The notes under the pieces are model-generated. The model saw nothing but the letters and a program-made list of their open reading frames with translations, did not search any database and was not told the origin of the DNA. Shown in pieces: positions 17,493-26,233 of a stretch of 64,000 bases of DNA. The DNA comes from JAJAZB01 sp964244295 (GTDB taxonomy: Bacteria > Bacteroidota > Bacteroidia > Cytophagales > Spirosomataceae): assembly GCA_964244295.1 (NCBI GenBank), contig CAXTIG010000038.1, positions 9,889 through 73,888 on the forward strand, in the 5' to 3' direction. The translations under genes and the position numbers were made by a program. Within the stretch, counting starts at the first letter, position 1, and the number at the start of each line of letters is the position of its first letter.

Positions 17493-17555
17493 GTTTGAAG
17501 GTTTGAGGGAGTTTGAGGGTTTGAAAAATTCAAACCCTCAAACCTTCAAACTCAC
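17489..17555. repeat. Palindrome of GTTTGAAGG units
   Basis: 21-base arms (about 17490-17510 and 17535-17555) lie between two convergent genes and abut both stop codons. The same unit family recurs at 22749-22829 and 26103-26233. Confidence 0.8.
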
Positions 17556-18074
17556 TCAAACTTTCAACCCTTTTGAAACCCGTTTTTCATAGCAGAAAAA
17601 CCGCAACCCTGGCCGGAATCCCAGCGGAATTTCTCCCGCAAAGCGGTACCCAAGTTTCGGAAAAAGCGCCTGCGTTGCCGCATTTTCGGAATTCGTATCC
17701 ACCCGAACGGCGGGAAAGCCCCGTTCAGCGGCGAGCCGCTCGGCCTGAACCATCAGCGCCGCCGCCACGCCCCGACCCTGAAACTGGGGATGCACCGCCA
17801 ACCGATGCACCGTGATGGCCTCCTCGGCGGCATCCCAATCGGCCTGGGCGTACTCGACATCCTGCTCCGGCGTAAGCGCGGCGACGCCCGCCACCTGCCC
17901 GTCGAGTTCAACCGTCCAGAGCCAGCCGTTTCGGAGGTCGTTTTGAAAAACGGCTTCGTTGGGGTAATCGGCCGTCCATTGAAAATTGCCGCTGGCGTTC
18001 ATCCCCGGCACCACGGCGCGGAGGAGTGCCAGCACGGCGGGCAAATCGGCGGCGGTGGCGAGTCGGAGGGTCAT
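17556..18074 (-). CDS. GNAT family N-acetyltransferase
   Basis: This 172-residue GNAT protein has the acetyl-CoA motif VHPQFQGRGVAAALM and the C-terminal NAATQALFPKLGYRFAGE. Its substrate is unknown. It overlaps the upstream GNAT gene by 4 bases (ATGA), so the two are translationally coupled. Confidence 0.88.
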   Translation of the reverse strand: MTLRLATAADLPAVLALLRAVVPGMNASGNFQWTADYPNEAVFQNDLRNGWLWTVELDGQVAGVAALTPEQDVEYAQADWDAAEEAITVHRLAVHPQFQGRGVAAALMVQAERLAAERGFPAVRVDTNSENAATQALFPKLGYRFAGEIPLGFRPGLRFFCYEKRVSKGLKV

Positions 18075-18574
18075 TGGTTTTCGAGAAAAAGCACCATCGA
18101 TTCTTCGTCCAAATACGTGTCACCCCACTTGATGGCGCGGCGGCCGTAGCCGTAGGATTCAAAGCCGCAGGCGGCGTAGAGCCGTTTGGCCCGGTGGTTC
18201 GTGCCCACCACGGTCAGGACGACCTGCTCCACGTCGGTTTGGCTACGCACCCGCGCCAGCACGGCCTCCACCAAAGCCCGGCCCACGCCCCGTCCGGCGG
18301 CTTCGTCGGCCACGAACATCCAAAACAGCAGCCCCCGGTGGCGCAGGCGCTCGCGGTCCTGGCCTTCGCGCTGAAAACTGACCGTACCCAGCCAGTCGCC
18401 CGTTTCGCCGAAGGCCCCCAGCGTGAAACTGTCGGGCGTGCCCTGCGTGGGAAAAGGTAGTCCGTCGAGGTCGGCGGGGCTGATGCGGAAGCACTCGGGG
18501 CGCTCGACCAATCCACGCCGGAAAAAGGCCTGGTGCGTGGTGGTTTCGTTGTCAAAAACTTCGAGGATGGTCAT
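18071..18574 (-). CDS. GNAT family N-acetyltransferase
   Basis: The 167-residue protein has the GNAT core FVADEAAGRGVGRALVEAVL and NHRAKRLYAACGFESYG. It lies 12 bases after the MarR-GNAT gene and overlaps the next GNAT gene, forming a three-gene operon. Substrate unknown. Confidence 0.88.
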   Translation of the reverse strand: MTILEVFDNETTTHQAFFRRGLVERPECFRISPADLDGLPFPTQGTPDSFTLGAFGETGDWLGTVSFQREGQDRERLRHRGLLFWMFVADEAAGRGVGRALVEAVLARVRSQTDVEQVVLTVVGTNHRAKRLYAACGFESYGYGRRAIKWGDTYLDEESMVLFLENQ

Positions 18575-18586
18575 TGGGAGCGGGTT

Positions 18587-19531
18587 TTATAAATCCAACT
18601 GCATTTTGATGTTGGAGCGGGTAAACGGCGTGGGGGTGCTGTTGACTTTGTAAAAACCCAGGCTCCGGTACAGCGTCAGGGCGGGTGTCAGGCCCGTGTT
18701 CGATTCGAGCCAGAGGGATTTAGCGCCCGCTCGCCGCGCCCACTCGATGGCCGCCAACCCCAGTTTTCGCCCGACCTGCTTGCCCCGCACCCGCTCGGAA
18801 ACGGCCATTTTGATCAGCGCAAACGACGCTTCGCCGGGGTCTTTTTCCAGGCCCGCCGTCCCCACGATCTCCCCGTCGAGGCGGGCCAGCAGGATGTGTC
18901 CGCCCTGGTGAATGATTTCCTCCGGGTGGTCGAGTTGTTCCAGGTCCTGGGCTTCCAGAACGAAGTAGTTGCTAATCCATTCCACGTTCAGGCGTTTGAA
19001 ATCAGCGGCAAATTCGGGTCGGAAATCCAGGATTTCCACCGCTTCCTGCTGACGGGTTTTGAGGTGGTCGGTAAAGCGACTCAGGTAATTTTGCGTGGAC
19101 AGGGCCGATTCCAGTTCCTCCGCCGCCCAGAGGATGTTGTGTTTCTGCGAACGAATCAGGTGTTCGTTTACCTCGCGGATGAGTTGCCAGATTTGCTGAA
19201 ATTCGGGCAGTTTTTCCCGGCCTTCGTCGCTCAGGTTGAGCAGCCGAACGCGGGCGTCGCGCGTTGATTTTTCCGAAACCACTAGCCCGCGCCGTTCCAG
19301 TTCGCGGGCCACCTGAATCACCGCCGGGTGACTCACGCCAAGTTTATCGGCCACGTCCGTCACCGCCAGCGGGCCTTGCTCGCTCAACAGCCGGAACACC
19401 GGAAAGCATTTCGGGTCGAAGTCCAGGCCGTAGCGCTGGTACACGGCGGCGGCCTGGCTGCTGATGGTATCGCTCAGGCGGCGCAGGCGGCTGCCCCAGG
19501 CCAGTTCGCCCTGTTCTTTGATGAAATCCAT
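18587..19531 (-). CDS. MarR-GNAT bifunctional regulator/acetyltransferase
   Basis: The 314-residue protein joins a MarR-type winged-helix domain (about residues 1-150, with TDVADKLGVSHPAVIQVAREL as recognition region) to a GNAT domain (about 160-314, with VRGKQVGRKLGLAAI and TLYRSLGFYKV). This architecture is known in many bacteria. I chose the ATG at 19531 (MDFIKEQGELAWG). It leads an operon with two GNAT genes. A partial palindrome (19549-19572) overlapping its promoter is a likely autoregulatory operator. Confidence 0.9.
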   Translation of the reverse strand: MDFIKEQGELAWGSRLRRLSDTISSQAAAVYQRYGLDFDPKCFPVFRLLSEQGPLAVTDVADKLGVSHPAVIQVARELERRGLVVSEKSTRDARVRLLNLSDEGREKLPEFQQIWQLIREVNEHLIRSQKHNILWAAEELESALSTQNYLSRFTDHLKTRQQEAVEILDFRPEFAADFKRLNVEWISNYFVLEAQDLEQLDHPEEIIHQGGHILLARLDGEIVGTAGLEKDPGEASFALIKMAVSERVRGKQVGRKLGLAAIEWARRAGAKSLWLESNTGLTPALTLYRSLGFYKVNSTPTPFTRSNIKMQLDL

Positions 19532-19548
19532 TTTCCGTAAAAAATTAA

Positions 19549-19572
19549 GTAAACGATTACGCAAATGTTTAC
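19549..19572 (-). promoter_or_regulatory. Candidate MarR operator/promoter
   Basis: The 24-base element GTAAAC...GTTTAC has matching outer halves and overlaps a TTTG and a TAATTTTT on the minus strand. It lies 18 bases upstream of the MarR-GNAT start. Confidence 0.5.
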
Positions 19573-19646
19573 CTAAAAAATTCAGCGTGCAAGGAGGGGA
19601 ACGAATTTTTAGGTTGGCGGGGTTGGAAAACCAATCCGTCCTTTTT

Positions 19647-19723
19647 CGTAGGGGCAACCCTCGCGGTTGCCCGAACTCGCCGGATGGCAACCGCTGCGGG
19701 CAACCGCAAGGGTTGCCCCTACG
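19647..19723. repeat. Palindrome of GTAGGGGCAACCC type
   Basis: 27-base arms (19647-19673 and 19697-19723) with one mismatch lie between the divergent MarR-GNAT and ypdA genes. Confidence 0.85.
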
Positions 19724-19744
19724 ATGACGAATACAAAAAATTTC

Positions 19745-20722
19745 ATGGAAAACTTCGACGTGCTCATCATCGGCGGCGGCCCCATCGGCCTGGCCTGCGG
19801 GCTAGCGGCAAAACAAGCCGGGCTTTCCTACGTCATCGTGGAGAAAGGTTGCCTCGTCAACTCGCTCTACCACTACCCGCTGACGATGACCTTTTTCAGC
19901 ACCTCCGACCGCCTCGAAATCGGCGGGGTGCCCTTCACCTCGCTCAACGTCAAACCCACCCGGCACGAATCGCTCGAATACTACCGCCGCGTGACCCAGT
20001 CGGGCGGGTTGAACATCCGGCTGTTCGAGCGGGTGGAGCGGGTGAACGATGCCGCCGAAGGCTTCGAGGTACTCACGACAAAGGGCCGCTACGCCGCCCG
20101 CTACGTGGTGGTGGCGACGGGTTTTTACGACATACCCTGCTTCCTCGGCGTACCCGGCGAAAACCTGCCGAAGGTGGCGCACTACTACCGCGACCCGCAT
20201 TTTTACGCCGGGATGAAGGTGCTGGTGGTGGGCGCGAACAATTCCGCCGTGGACGTTGCCCTCGAAACCTTCCGCAAGGGTGCCGAGGTGACGATGGTGG
20301 TGCGCGGCCCCGAAATCGGGCGACGGGTGAAGTACTGGGTGAAACCCGACATCGAAAACCGCATCGCCGAAGGCAGCATCCGGGCACTGTTCAATTCCTC
20401 CGTGCGGGAAATCCGCGAAACCGAAGTGGACGTGCAAACCCCCGACGGATTGGTGACGGTGCCCAACGATTTCGTGGTCAGTGCCACCGGCTTCCGGCCC
20501 AATTTTGAGTTCCTGGAAACCCTCGGCGTGGAATTGTCGAATGACGAAAAACGCTACCCCACCTACGACCCCGACACCCAGGAAAGCAACCGCCCCAGCC
20601 TGTTTCTGGCGGGCGTGGTCTGCGGCGGGATGGACACGCACGTGTGGTTCATCGAAAACTCGCGTGTTCACGCGGAGAAAATCGTCAAGCGGATTTTGAA
20701 GCGGGAGGCGGTGGGAGTTTGA
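19745..20722 (+). CDS. ypdA: YpdA family bacillithiol disulfide reductase-like flavoprotein
   Basis: The 325-residue FAD/NAD(P)H protein starts MENFDVLIIGGGPIGLACG (dinucleotide-binding GGGPIG at 10-15). It then has the YpdA-type EKGCLVNSLYHYP and TFFSTSDRLEIGGVPF, and a second nucleotide fold at VLVVGANNSAVD. YpdA (Bdr) recycles bacillithiol disulfide using NADPH, and the conserved Cys in EKGCLVNS is present. The ATG at 19745 fits the family start; an earlier in-frame ATG lies in the palindrome. Confidence 0.9.
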   Translation: MENFDVLIIGGGPIGLACGLAAKQAGLSYVIVEKGCLVNSLYHYPLTMTFFSTSDRLEIGGVPFTSLNVKPTRHESLEYYRRVTQSGGLNIRLFERVERVNDAAEGFEVLTTKGRYAARYVVVATGFYDIPCFLGVPGENLPKVAHYYRDPHFYAGMKVLVVGANNSAVDVALETFRKGAEVTMVVRGPEIGRRVKYWVKPDIENRIAEGSIRALFNSSVREIRETEVDVQTPDGLVTVPNDFVVSATGFRPNFEFLETLGVELSNDEKRYPTYDPDTQESNRPSLFLAGVVCGGMDTHVWFIENSRVHAEKIVKRILKREAVGV

Positions 20723-20727
20723 TGGAA

Positions 20728-20823
20728 GAGCGACGGTCACGCTGAGCGGAGTCGAAGCGCGTGCGGCTGGTCAGCGTCGGCCCACCGCACGCGCTTCGAC
20801 TCCGCTCAGCGTGACCGTCGCTC
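20728..20823. repeat. Palindrome of GAGCGGAGTCGAAG type
   Basis: Perfect 39-base arms (20728-20766 and 20785-20823) surround an 18-base loop between convergent genes. Related copies are at 52068-52157 and 57295-57352. Confidence 0.95.
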
Positions 20824-20835
20824 CCCTTCAACCCC

Positions 20836-21918
20836 TCAAACCAAACTTTCCCCCCAAACCGCCAGCGAATGCGCCGGACAGCGCCAGCGGAAGTGCGTAA
20901 ACGGATGGTGTGCCCAGCGGTAGAGCAGGGCGGGGCGCTCGAAAGGCGTCAGCATACAGCCGACGAAAAAGGCGTAGTTTTCAATTTCTTCTTCAAAATC
21001 AACGGGTTCGTTCAGTTTCGGCGCGTCGCCGCCGAGTCGCCGCAGCGAGGTACTGACCAGCACCCGGTCGAAAAATTCCAATTTTTCCTGTAAAATCTGC
21101 GGTCCATCGGTCATAAGACGTTCGCGGCAACCGGCCAGTGGGGGCGGATCGTGGGCGGCCAGCAAGCGGGCGACGTGGTAAAAAATCAGCGCCGGGCGCG
21201 GGTAGTGGTGCGACACGTCGAAGGGGCGTCGGCGGTAGTCGCCGGAGAGTACGACGCGTTGGATGAGTTCCAGGCTGGCGAGGTCGGACTCGTTGAGCGG
21301 TAAATTTTCCCGAAAAATCAGCAAAAACAGGTTGCAGAGCGCGCAGACGTCGAAATCAATCGCCATGTTTTTGCCGAACCAGGTGGAGTAGGCCCGTAAC
21401 TTCCGGTAGTCGGGAAGGGTATTTTTTATCCAGCGCTTCGCGCCGTTGGCGTAGTGGGGCAGCCGGGTTTTCACCGCCAAAACTTCTTCCCGCAAATGGG
21501 GTTTCGTCAGGTAAATCAGCGCCGTGTCGTCGATGTCGTCGGGCAGGCGGAAGTGGTCGAAGCGGTGGAAGAGGTGCCCGGTCTGGAACTGCCCGCCGGG
21601 GCGGGTTTCGTAATTGTTGTAGGTCGGGCCGCCGTGCCGGTTGCGGTAGGCGGGGTAGGCAAGTTGGGCGCGGCGGGTGATTTCATCGACCAATGCCTGA
21701 CTTTCCAGCGAGAGCTTTTCCCGAAACCCATTCAGCGTAAATACGGTGAGGGCCGTGTTGAAAATATTCGTGTCGGGGCGCTGGTACGGCAGCGTGGCGT
21801 GAAAGCGCCAGGTAGGAAACAACCCCGCCGGCCACGGCCCCGGTCCGTCGCACGGCGAACCATCGGATTGCAGGGCGGCGATGCGGCGAACGAGGCGGTC
21901 GGGGTCGGACACGGGCAC
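20836..21918 (-). CDS. Conserved hypothetical protein, possibly an alpha/alpha-toroid fold
   Basis: I do not recognise this 360-residue soluble protein by name. It is rich in aromatic residues and has DDIDDTALIYL, TNIFNTALTVFTL and DFDVCALCNLFLL. These repeated helical segments recall terpene-cyclase-like alpha/alpha barrels, and DDIDDTA looks like an acidic active-site or metal-binding stretch. No signal peptide is seen. It is divergent from the UPF0323 lipoprotein gene. Confidence 0.55.
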   Translation of the reverse strand: MPVSDPDRLVRRIAALQSDGSPCDGPGPWPAGLFPTWRFHATLPYQRPDTNIFNTALTVFTLNGFREKLSLESQALVDEITRRAQLAYPAYRNRHGGPTYNNYETRPGGQFQTGHLFHRFDHFRLPDDIDDTALIYLTKPHLREEVLAVKTRLPHYANGAKRWIKNTLPDYRKLRAYSTWFGKNMAIDFDVCALCNLFLLIFRENLPLNESDLASLELIQRVVLSGDYRRRPFDVSHHYPRPALIFYHVARLLAAHDPPPLAGCRERLMTDGPQILQEKLEFFDRVLVSTSLRRLGGDAPKLNEPVDFEEEIENYAFFVGCMLTPFERPALLYRWAHHPFTHFRWRCPAHSLAVWGESLV

Positions 21919-22103
21919 TGAATTTTAGGCGCTGGTTTGGTGTTGAAAAGCGAGTCGCAAAAGTAGCTCGAAAAGCCGTGCGTCGTCCCCATCCTAAATT
22001 CCTGGGGGCCGCGCCGGACGAAGCGACCGCTGACGTAGAATCCGTACGATTCAGACCTTGCATTCACCTACTTTTGACCCATTCTTTTTCAACCAAAAAC
22101 GAC

Positions 22104-22727
22104 ATGACCATCCAACGAAAAGGCAGTTCCATCCGCCGCGTGGGCGAAATTGCCATCGGCAGCGCCCTCAGCCTGGCCCTGCTCGCGGGCACGCCCCTGC
22201 TGCAAAGCTGCGGCGGCAACGAGGGCGACACGGAAACCGTATCCCGCCAGGAAACCACGTTTTCCAAAGGCGTAAAAACCTACATCACCGAAACCGCGCC
22301 GGGGCAGTTTAAAATCACCGACGAAGTGCCCACCTCCGCCGACAGCGCCGTCGCCATCGTGCGGTACTACGACGGCCACCGCGACACGCTCAACGCGGCC
22401 TCGGCCAAGTCGCTCATCGACAACGAAGTAGCCCAGGGTCGGCACGTGGGCGGCACCGGCTCCCATTTTTCGCTGGGCAACGCCCTGCTTTATGGCGGCA
22501 TGGGGTATTTTCTGGCGAGTAGCCTCAACAACAACCGCTACGCCGGGTACCGGCAGCAGTACGGCGGCAGCGGGTACTACGCCAATTCGGCGGCCTACAA
22601 CCGTTCCCAAAGCGTGAGCCGCGAAATCAGCGCCTCGCGCAGCACCCGCACCGTAACCAGCACCCGCCCCCGGTCGGGCCGGAGTGGATTTTTCGGGCGG
22701 AGCGGCGGGCGGAGTTTTGGGGGGTAA
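22104..22727 (+). CDS. UPF0323 family lipoprotein
   Basis: The 207-residue protein has a signal peptide ending in a lipobox-like LQSCGG. Like UPF0323 proteins it has SKGVKTYITE, the glycine-rich GNALLYGGMGYFLASSL and a Ser/Arg-rich tail ending GRSGFFGRSGG. It lies just upstream of a glutathionylspermidine-synthase-like gene, recalling E. coli ygiB-ygiC (lipoprotein plus ATP-grasp ligase). The ATG at 22104 places the signal peptide at the N-terminus. Confidence 0.75.
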   Translation: MTIQRKGSSIRRVGEIAIGSALSLALLAGTPLLQSCGGNEGDTETVSRQETTFSKGVKTYITETAPGQFKITDEVPTSADSAVAIVRYYDGHRDTLNAASAKSLIDNEVAQGRHVGGTGSHFSLGNALLYGGMGYFLASSLNNNRYAGYRQQYGGSGYYANSAAYNRSQSVSREISASRSTRTVTSTRPRSGRSGFFGRSGGRSFGG

Positions 22728-22748
22728 CTTGGAGTTTGAGGGTGTGAA

Positions 22749-22829
22749 GGTTTGAGGGTTTGATTGGTTTGAAAGTTTGAAAATACCAGGTCTCTTTTCA
22801 AACCTTCAAACCAATCAAACCCTCAAACC
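22749..22829. repeat. Palindrome of GGTTTGAGGGTTTGA type
   Basis: 35-base arms (22749-22783 and 22795-22829) with one mismatch lie between the lipoprotein and its ATP-grasp partner and would form a strong hairpin in a joint transcript. Confidence 0.9.
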
Positions 22830-22843
22830 ACAAACTGAAAACC

Positions 22844-24013
22844 ATGAAACTAAAAACCCTACCCCTCAGCCCCGAAAGTCAGCTCCGGCAAATTGGCTGG
22901 GACTGGATGCTCGGCACCGATACCCTGCCGTACCTGACGCACGAGTTGGTCACGGTGGCCGAAAAAGAAGCCCAGGCGTACTACGACGCAGCCAACACGC
23001 TCTACGATTTGTTCGTGGAAGCGGGCCAACACGTACTCGACGCCAACCGCCTGCTCGAACTCGGCATCCCGGCCAATCTGCACGAACTCATCCGCCTGAG
23101 TTGGGACGACGACCGCCACCTTCACCTCTACGGCCGCTTCGACCTGGCCGGGGGCGTGGACGGGCAACCCATCAAACTCATCGAATTCAACGCCGACACG
23201 GCCACCTGCCTGCCCGAAACGGCGCTCGTGCAGTGGGCGCACCTGAAGGCCAACGGCCTCGACGACCAGCGGCAATTCAACACGCTGTTCGAGTCGCTGG
23301 TGGAGAATTTTCAGGTGTTGCGCCAGCAAAACGCCGACCTTACGCCTTCAATGTTGTTCAGCACGATGCGCGATTTTCCGGAAGACGATGCCAACGTGAA
23401 CGTGCTCGGCGAGGCGGCCCGCGAGGCCGGTTTCGACGTGGAATACGAGCACATGGACACCGTGGAATTTTCGGCCACGGACGGCATTTTCCGGCAAAAT
23501 CCGACGAACGGAACGTTTGAAAAATTCGATTTCTGGTTCAAACTCGTGCCCTGGGAATCCATCGGCTGGGACGAACCCGACCTCACCGACATCCTCACCC
23601 AACTCGTCCGCGAGCGCAAGGCGGTCATCGTCAACCCGGCGTACACCTTGATTTTTCAGTCGAAAGGGATTTTGAAAGTGCTCTGGGAATTATTCCCCAA
23701 CCACCCGCTGCTGCTCCAAACCCAGGACGGGCCGTTTGACAACCGGAGCGCGGTGGAAAAAGTCTTGTTTGGGCGCGAAGGAGCCAACGTGCGCCTGCTT
23801 GACGCCCGGGGCCGCGCCACCGCCGAAGCCGGGGGCGAGTACGGCGAACAACCCCGGATTTACCAGGAATTCGTCCAGTTTCCGAAAGACACCCTCGGCC
23901 ACCATTACCAGGCGGGCGTGTTTTTCGCCGGTGAGGGCTGCGGCCTGGGCTACCGGCGCGGCGGGGCGATTCTGGACAACACGGCGCAGTTTTGCGGGCA
24001 TTTGATTGAGTGA
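22844..24013 (+). CDS. Glutathionylspermidine synthase-family ATP-grasp enzyme (YgiC-like)
   Basis: This 389-residue protein matches the YgiC/YjfC-type amide ligases: RQIGWDWMLG near the start, GRFDLAGGVDGQPIKLIEFNADT (the preATP-grasp core), FWFKLVPWESI and the C-terminal FFAGEGCGLGYRRGG. The family forms C-N bonds with ATP; glutathionylspermidine is the classic product, but YgiC-type enzymes use unknown substrates. It pairs with the upstream lipoprotein. Confidence 0.88.
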   Translation: MKLKTLPLSPESQLRQIGWDWMLGTDTLPYLTHELVTVAEKEAQAYYDAANTLYDLFVEAGQHVLDANRLLELGIPANLHELIRLSWDDDRHLHLYGRFDLAGGVDGQPIKLIEFNADTATCLPETALVQWAHLKANGLDDQRQFNTLFESLVENFQVLRQQNADLTPSMLFSTMRDFPEDDANVNVLGEAAREAGFDVEYEHMDTVEFSATDGIFRQNPTNGTFEKFDFWFKLVPWESIGWDEPDLTDILTQLVRERKAVIVNPAYTLIFQSKGILKVLWELFPNHPLLLQTQDGPFDNRSAVEKVLFGREGANVRLLDARGRATAEAGGEYGEQPRIYQEFVQFPKDTLGHHYQAGVFFAGEGCGLGYRRGGAILDNTAQFCGHLIE

Positions 24014-24025
24014 TGCCCCATCACT

Positions 24026-24125
24026 CTGCTGTCATCCTGAGCTTGCGAAGGACCTTTCGTGGCAACCTTCAAAGTAGTTGGGAGACCACCGCGAAAGGTC
24101 CTTCGCAAGCTTAGGATGACAGCAG
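24026..24125. repeat. Palindrome of TGTCATCCTGAGCTTGCGAA type
   Basis: Arms of about 37 bases with few mismatches. Other copies of this family are at 48836, 55061 and 58160. Confidence 0.9.
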
Positions 24126-24181
24126 GTTTTTCGCAACGCTTTGCGGAAAACGGCATTTCTTCAAAACCGGCTCCCAACATC

Positions 24182-25087
24182 ATGAAACCCAACTTCATCC
24201 TGCTTTTCAGCGCCCTCCTCCTCACCGCCTGCGCCACCGAGCCGATCCTGACCAAAAAATGGACCATCGACGGGGTGAAGGTTTCGACGCTGCTTCAGGA
24301 ATACGACGAGTCGTTCAACGCCCTGCGCGAGTCGGCGGTGAAGTTTGATTTTTTCTTCCGCTTTTACCCCGACGGCAGCTTCACGGCGGGTTCCAACCGC
24401 TCGCCGCTGCTGACGGGAACCTGGGCGCTGACCGGCCACGACCTCATGCTTGACCTCGCGCCCTCCGGCAAAACGATGCGCTTCAAGGTGCGCGAACTGA
24501 GCAAGACCCAACTCACCCTTCAAATGCACACGGCCAGTCGCCGGTTACCCGACGCGGGTTCTTCGACCATGCCCCGCGTGGTGCCGCAGAACGTGCTGCT
24601 TTCGGGCGCGGCGGACAACTACGATTTTTCGGAAAAAACCGATTACTACAGCCTGCGGCTCAACGCCTGGCGGCTGAAAGCCACCCAGCGCGAATCGGAA
24701 GCGCAACTGCGCGAACGGCTCGTCAACCACCTCGATTACCTGATTGCCTACCTCGGCGTGACCATCGACCGCGAAGGCGGCGAGGTGGATTTGTCGGAAC
24801 TGGCTTCGCCCATCACGATGGCCCGCAACGGCATCGGGCTGAAGTTTTTCGATGATTCGGAAGTCTGGGCGGCCTCTTTTTTCGACCAGCGCGACGCGCA
24901 ACTCGCGCACGGGATGCTGGCGCGGGCCATCCGGCGCTACGACCCGGCCTTCCAGGCCGAACGGCCCGTTCTCGAACGGGAGTTGAAGGGAGAGCATTCC
25001 GACGAGGTAAACCGGGGCCTGGCCTTTTTCAAAGCCTACCTCGAACGGCTCCGCGAGCGAATCGGTAAGAGTGGGGTGACGACGTAA
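24182..25087 (+). CDS. Lipoprotein of unknown function
   Basis: The 301-residue protein has a lipoprotein signal (MKPNFILLFSALLLTAC). The first half has FRFYPDGSFTAGSNRSPLLTGTWALTG, a pattern seen in lipocalin-like/DUF-type beta-barrel lipoproteins. The second half is helical and charged. I cannot assign a family. The ATG at 24182 is preferred over upstream frames that run through the palindrome. Confidence 0.65.
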   Translation: MKPNFILLFSALLLTACATEPILTKKWTIDGVKVSTLLQEYDESFNALRESAVKFDFFFRFYPDGSFTAGSNRSPLLTGTWALTGHDLMLDLAPSGKTMRFKVRELSKTQLTLQMHTASRRLPDAGSSTMPRVVPQNVLLSGAADNYDFSEKTDYYSLRLNAWRLKATQRESEAQLRERLVNHLDYLIAYLGVTIDREGGEVDLSELASPITMARNGIGLKFFDDSEVWAASFFDQRDAQLAHGMLARAIRRYDPAFQAERPVLERELKGEHSDEVNRGLAFFKAYLERLRERIGKSGVTT

Positions 25088-25100
25088 TTTCCCTGAAATA

Positions 25101-25192
25101 AAATTGTCATCCTGGAAGGACCTGGTTGGCCTACCGTTTAGTTTCCTGAAAGGGGAACGGTAGGCCAACCAGGTCCTTTCAGGATGACAATT
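25101..25192. repeat. Palindrome (GTCATCCTGGAAGGACC type), also a terminator
   Basis: Arms of about 40 bases lie between convergent genes, and the right arm runs into a long T tract. It can terminate the lipoprotein transcript. Confidence 0.85.
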
Positions 25193-25208
25193 TTTTTTTT
25201 GTTTCTAT

Positions 25209-26096
25209 TCAAACTGGCATCTCCTCCCCCCGCCTCGCCTCCTCCCGCAACTGCTTCGTCGTTTTCCGCGAACCGTCGTGACTCCAGCCCGGCGGGCCAA
25301 ACAAATACCCCATCGCATTCCACAGCGACCCGGCCCGGCGCAGGTCGCGGGCAATGTCGGCCCACTCGTGAAAGGCTACCCGAAACGGGTTATGCGTCGA
25401 CAGGTTTTTGGTCAACCCGTAGATCGGACGGTTTTCTTCCTCCTGGAAGGTGCCAAACAGCCGGTCCCAGACGATGAGCACGCCCGCGTGGTTTTTGTCC
25501 AAATACTTCAACTCGCTGGAATGATGCACCCGGTGGTGCGAGGGCGTGTTGAGCACCCACTCCAGCGGGCCGAGTTTGCCCACCGCCTCGGTGTGAATCC
25601 AGAACTGGTAAATCAAACTCAGCGACTGCAACGTAATCACGATGAAGGGGTGAACGCCCAGCAACGGCATCCAAAGCCAGAAGATGAACGAACCGCTCAG
25701 GTTGCCCGTCCAGGTTTGGCGAAGGGCGGTGGCGAGGTTGTATTTCTGCGAGGAGTGATGAATCACGTGTGAGGCCCAGAAGTACCGCACGCCGTGGCTC
25801 AGCCGGTGAAACCAGTAATAGCTGAAATCGTCGGCGAAAAAGGCCAGCACCCACACCCACCAGGCAAAACCGAGGTCGAACAGCCGAATTTCCCACACCA
25901 GAAAAAACGCACCCACCACCAGGAGTTTGCTCACCAGTCCCGTGACGACGTTGCCGATGCCCATCGTCAGGCTGGTGGCGGCGTCGCGGGTGTCGTACCA
26001 ATCCTCCTGCCGGTGCCGCGCCCAGAGCACCTCGGCGGTGAGCAGCAGGATAAAGCCGGGGATGGCGTAGTAAATCAGGTTGGGGGGAGTTTCCAC
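25209..26096 (-). CDS. Sterol desaturase/fatty acid hydroxylase family protein
   Basis: The 295-residue membrane protein has about four transmembrane segments and the three histidine clusters of the di-iron desaturase/hydroxylase superfamily: H97RLSH101, H110VIHH114 and HHRVHH (187-192). These enzymes hydroxylate or desaturate lipids at the membrane face. The substrate in this organism is unknown. Its C-terminus contains a conserved YGLTKNLSTHNP segment common in bacterial members. Confidence 0.92.
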   Translation of the reverse strand: METPPNLIYYAIPGFILLLTAEVLWARHRQEDWYDTRDAATSLTMGIGNVVTGLVSKLLVVGAFFLVWEIRLFDLGFAWWVWVLAFFADDFSYYWFHRLSHGVRYFWASHVIHHSSQKYNLATALRQTWTGNLSGSFIFWLWMPLLGVHPFIVITLQSLSLIYQFWIHTEAVGKLGPLEWVLNTPSHHRVHHSSELKYLDKNHAGVLIVWDRLFGTFQEEENRPIYGLTKNLSTHNPFRVAFHEWADIARDLRRAGSLWNAMGYLFGPPGWSHDGSRKTTKQLREEARRGEEMPV

Positions 26097-26102
26097 GGGG
26101 AA

Positions 26103-26233
26103 GGTTTGAATGGTTTGAGGTTTGAATGGTTTGAGGTTTGAAGGTTTGAGGCGAAGTTAGTTTTTTCAAGAACGAGTTGATGCGGCCAATGGCTTTTACT
26201 ACTTTCAAACCTTCAAACCTCAAACCCTCAAAC
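26103..26233. repeat. GGTTTGAA-unit repeat and inverted copy
   Basis: Tandem GGTTTGA(A/G) units at 26103-26152 are mirrored at 26205-26233. The right copy is read as the first codons of the following GNAT gene. Confidence 0.75.
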
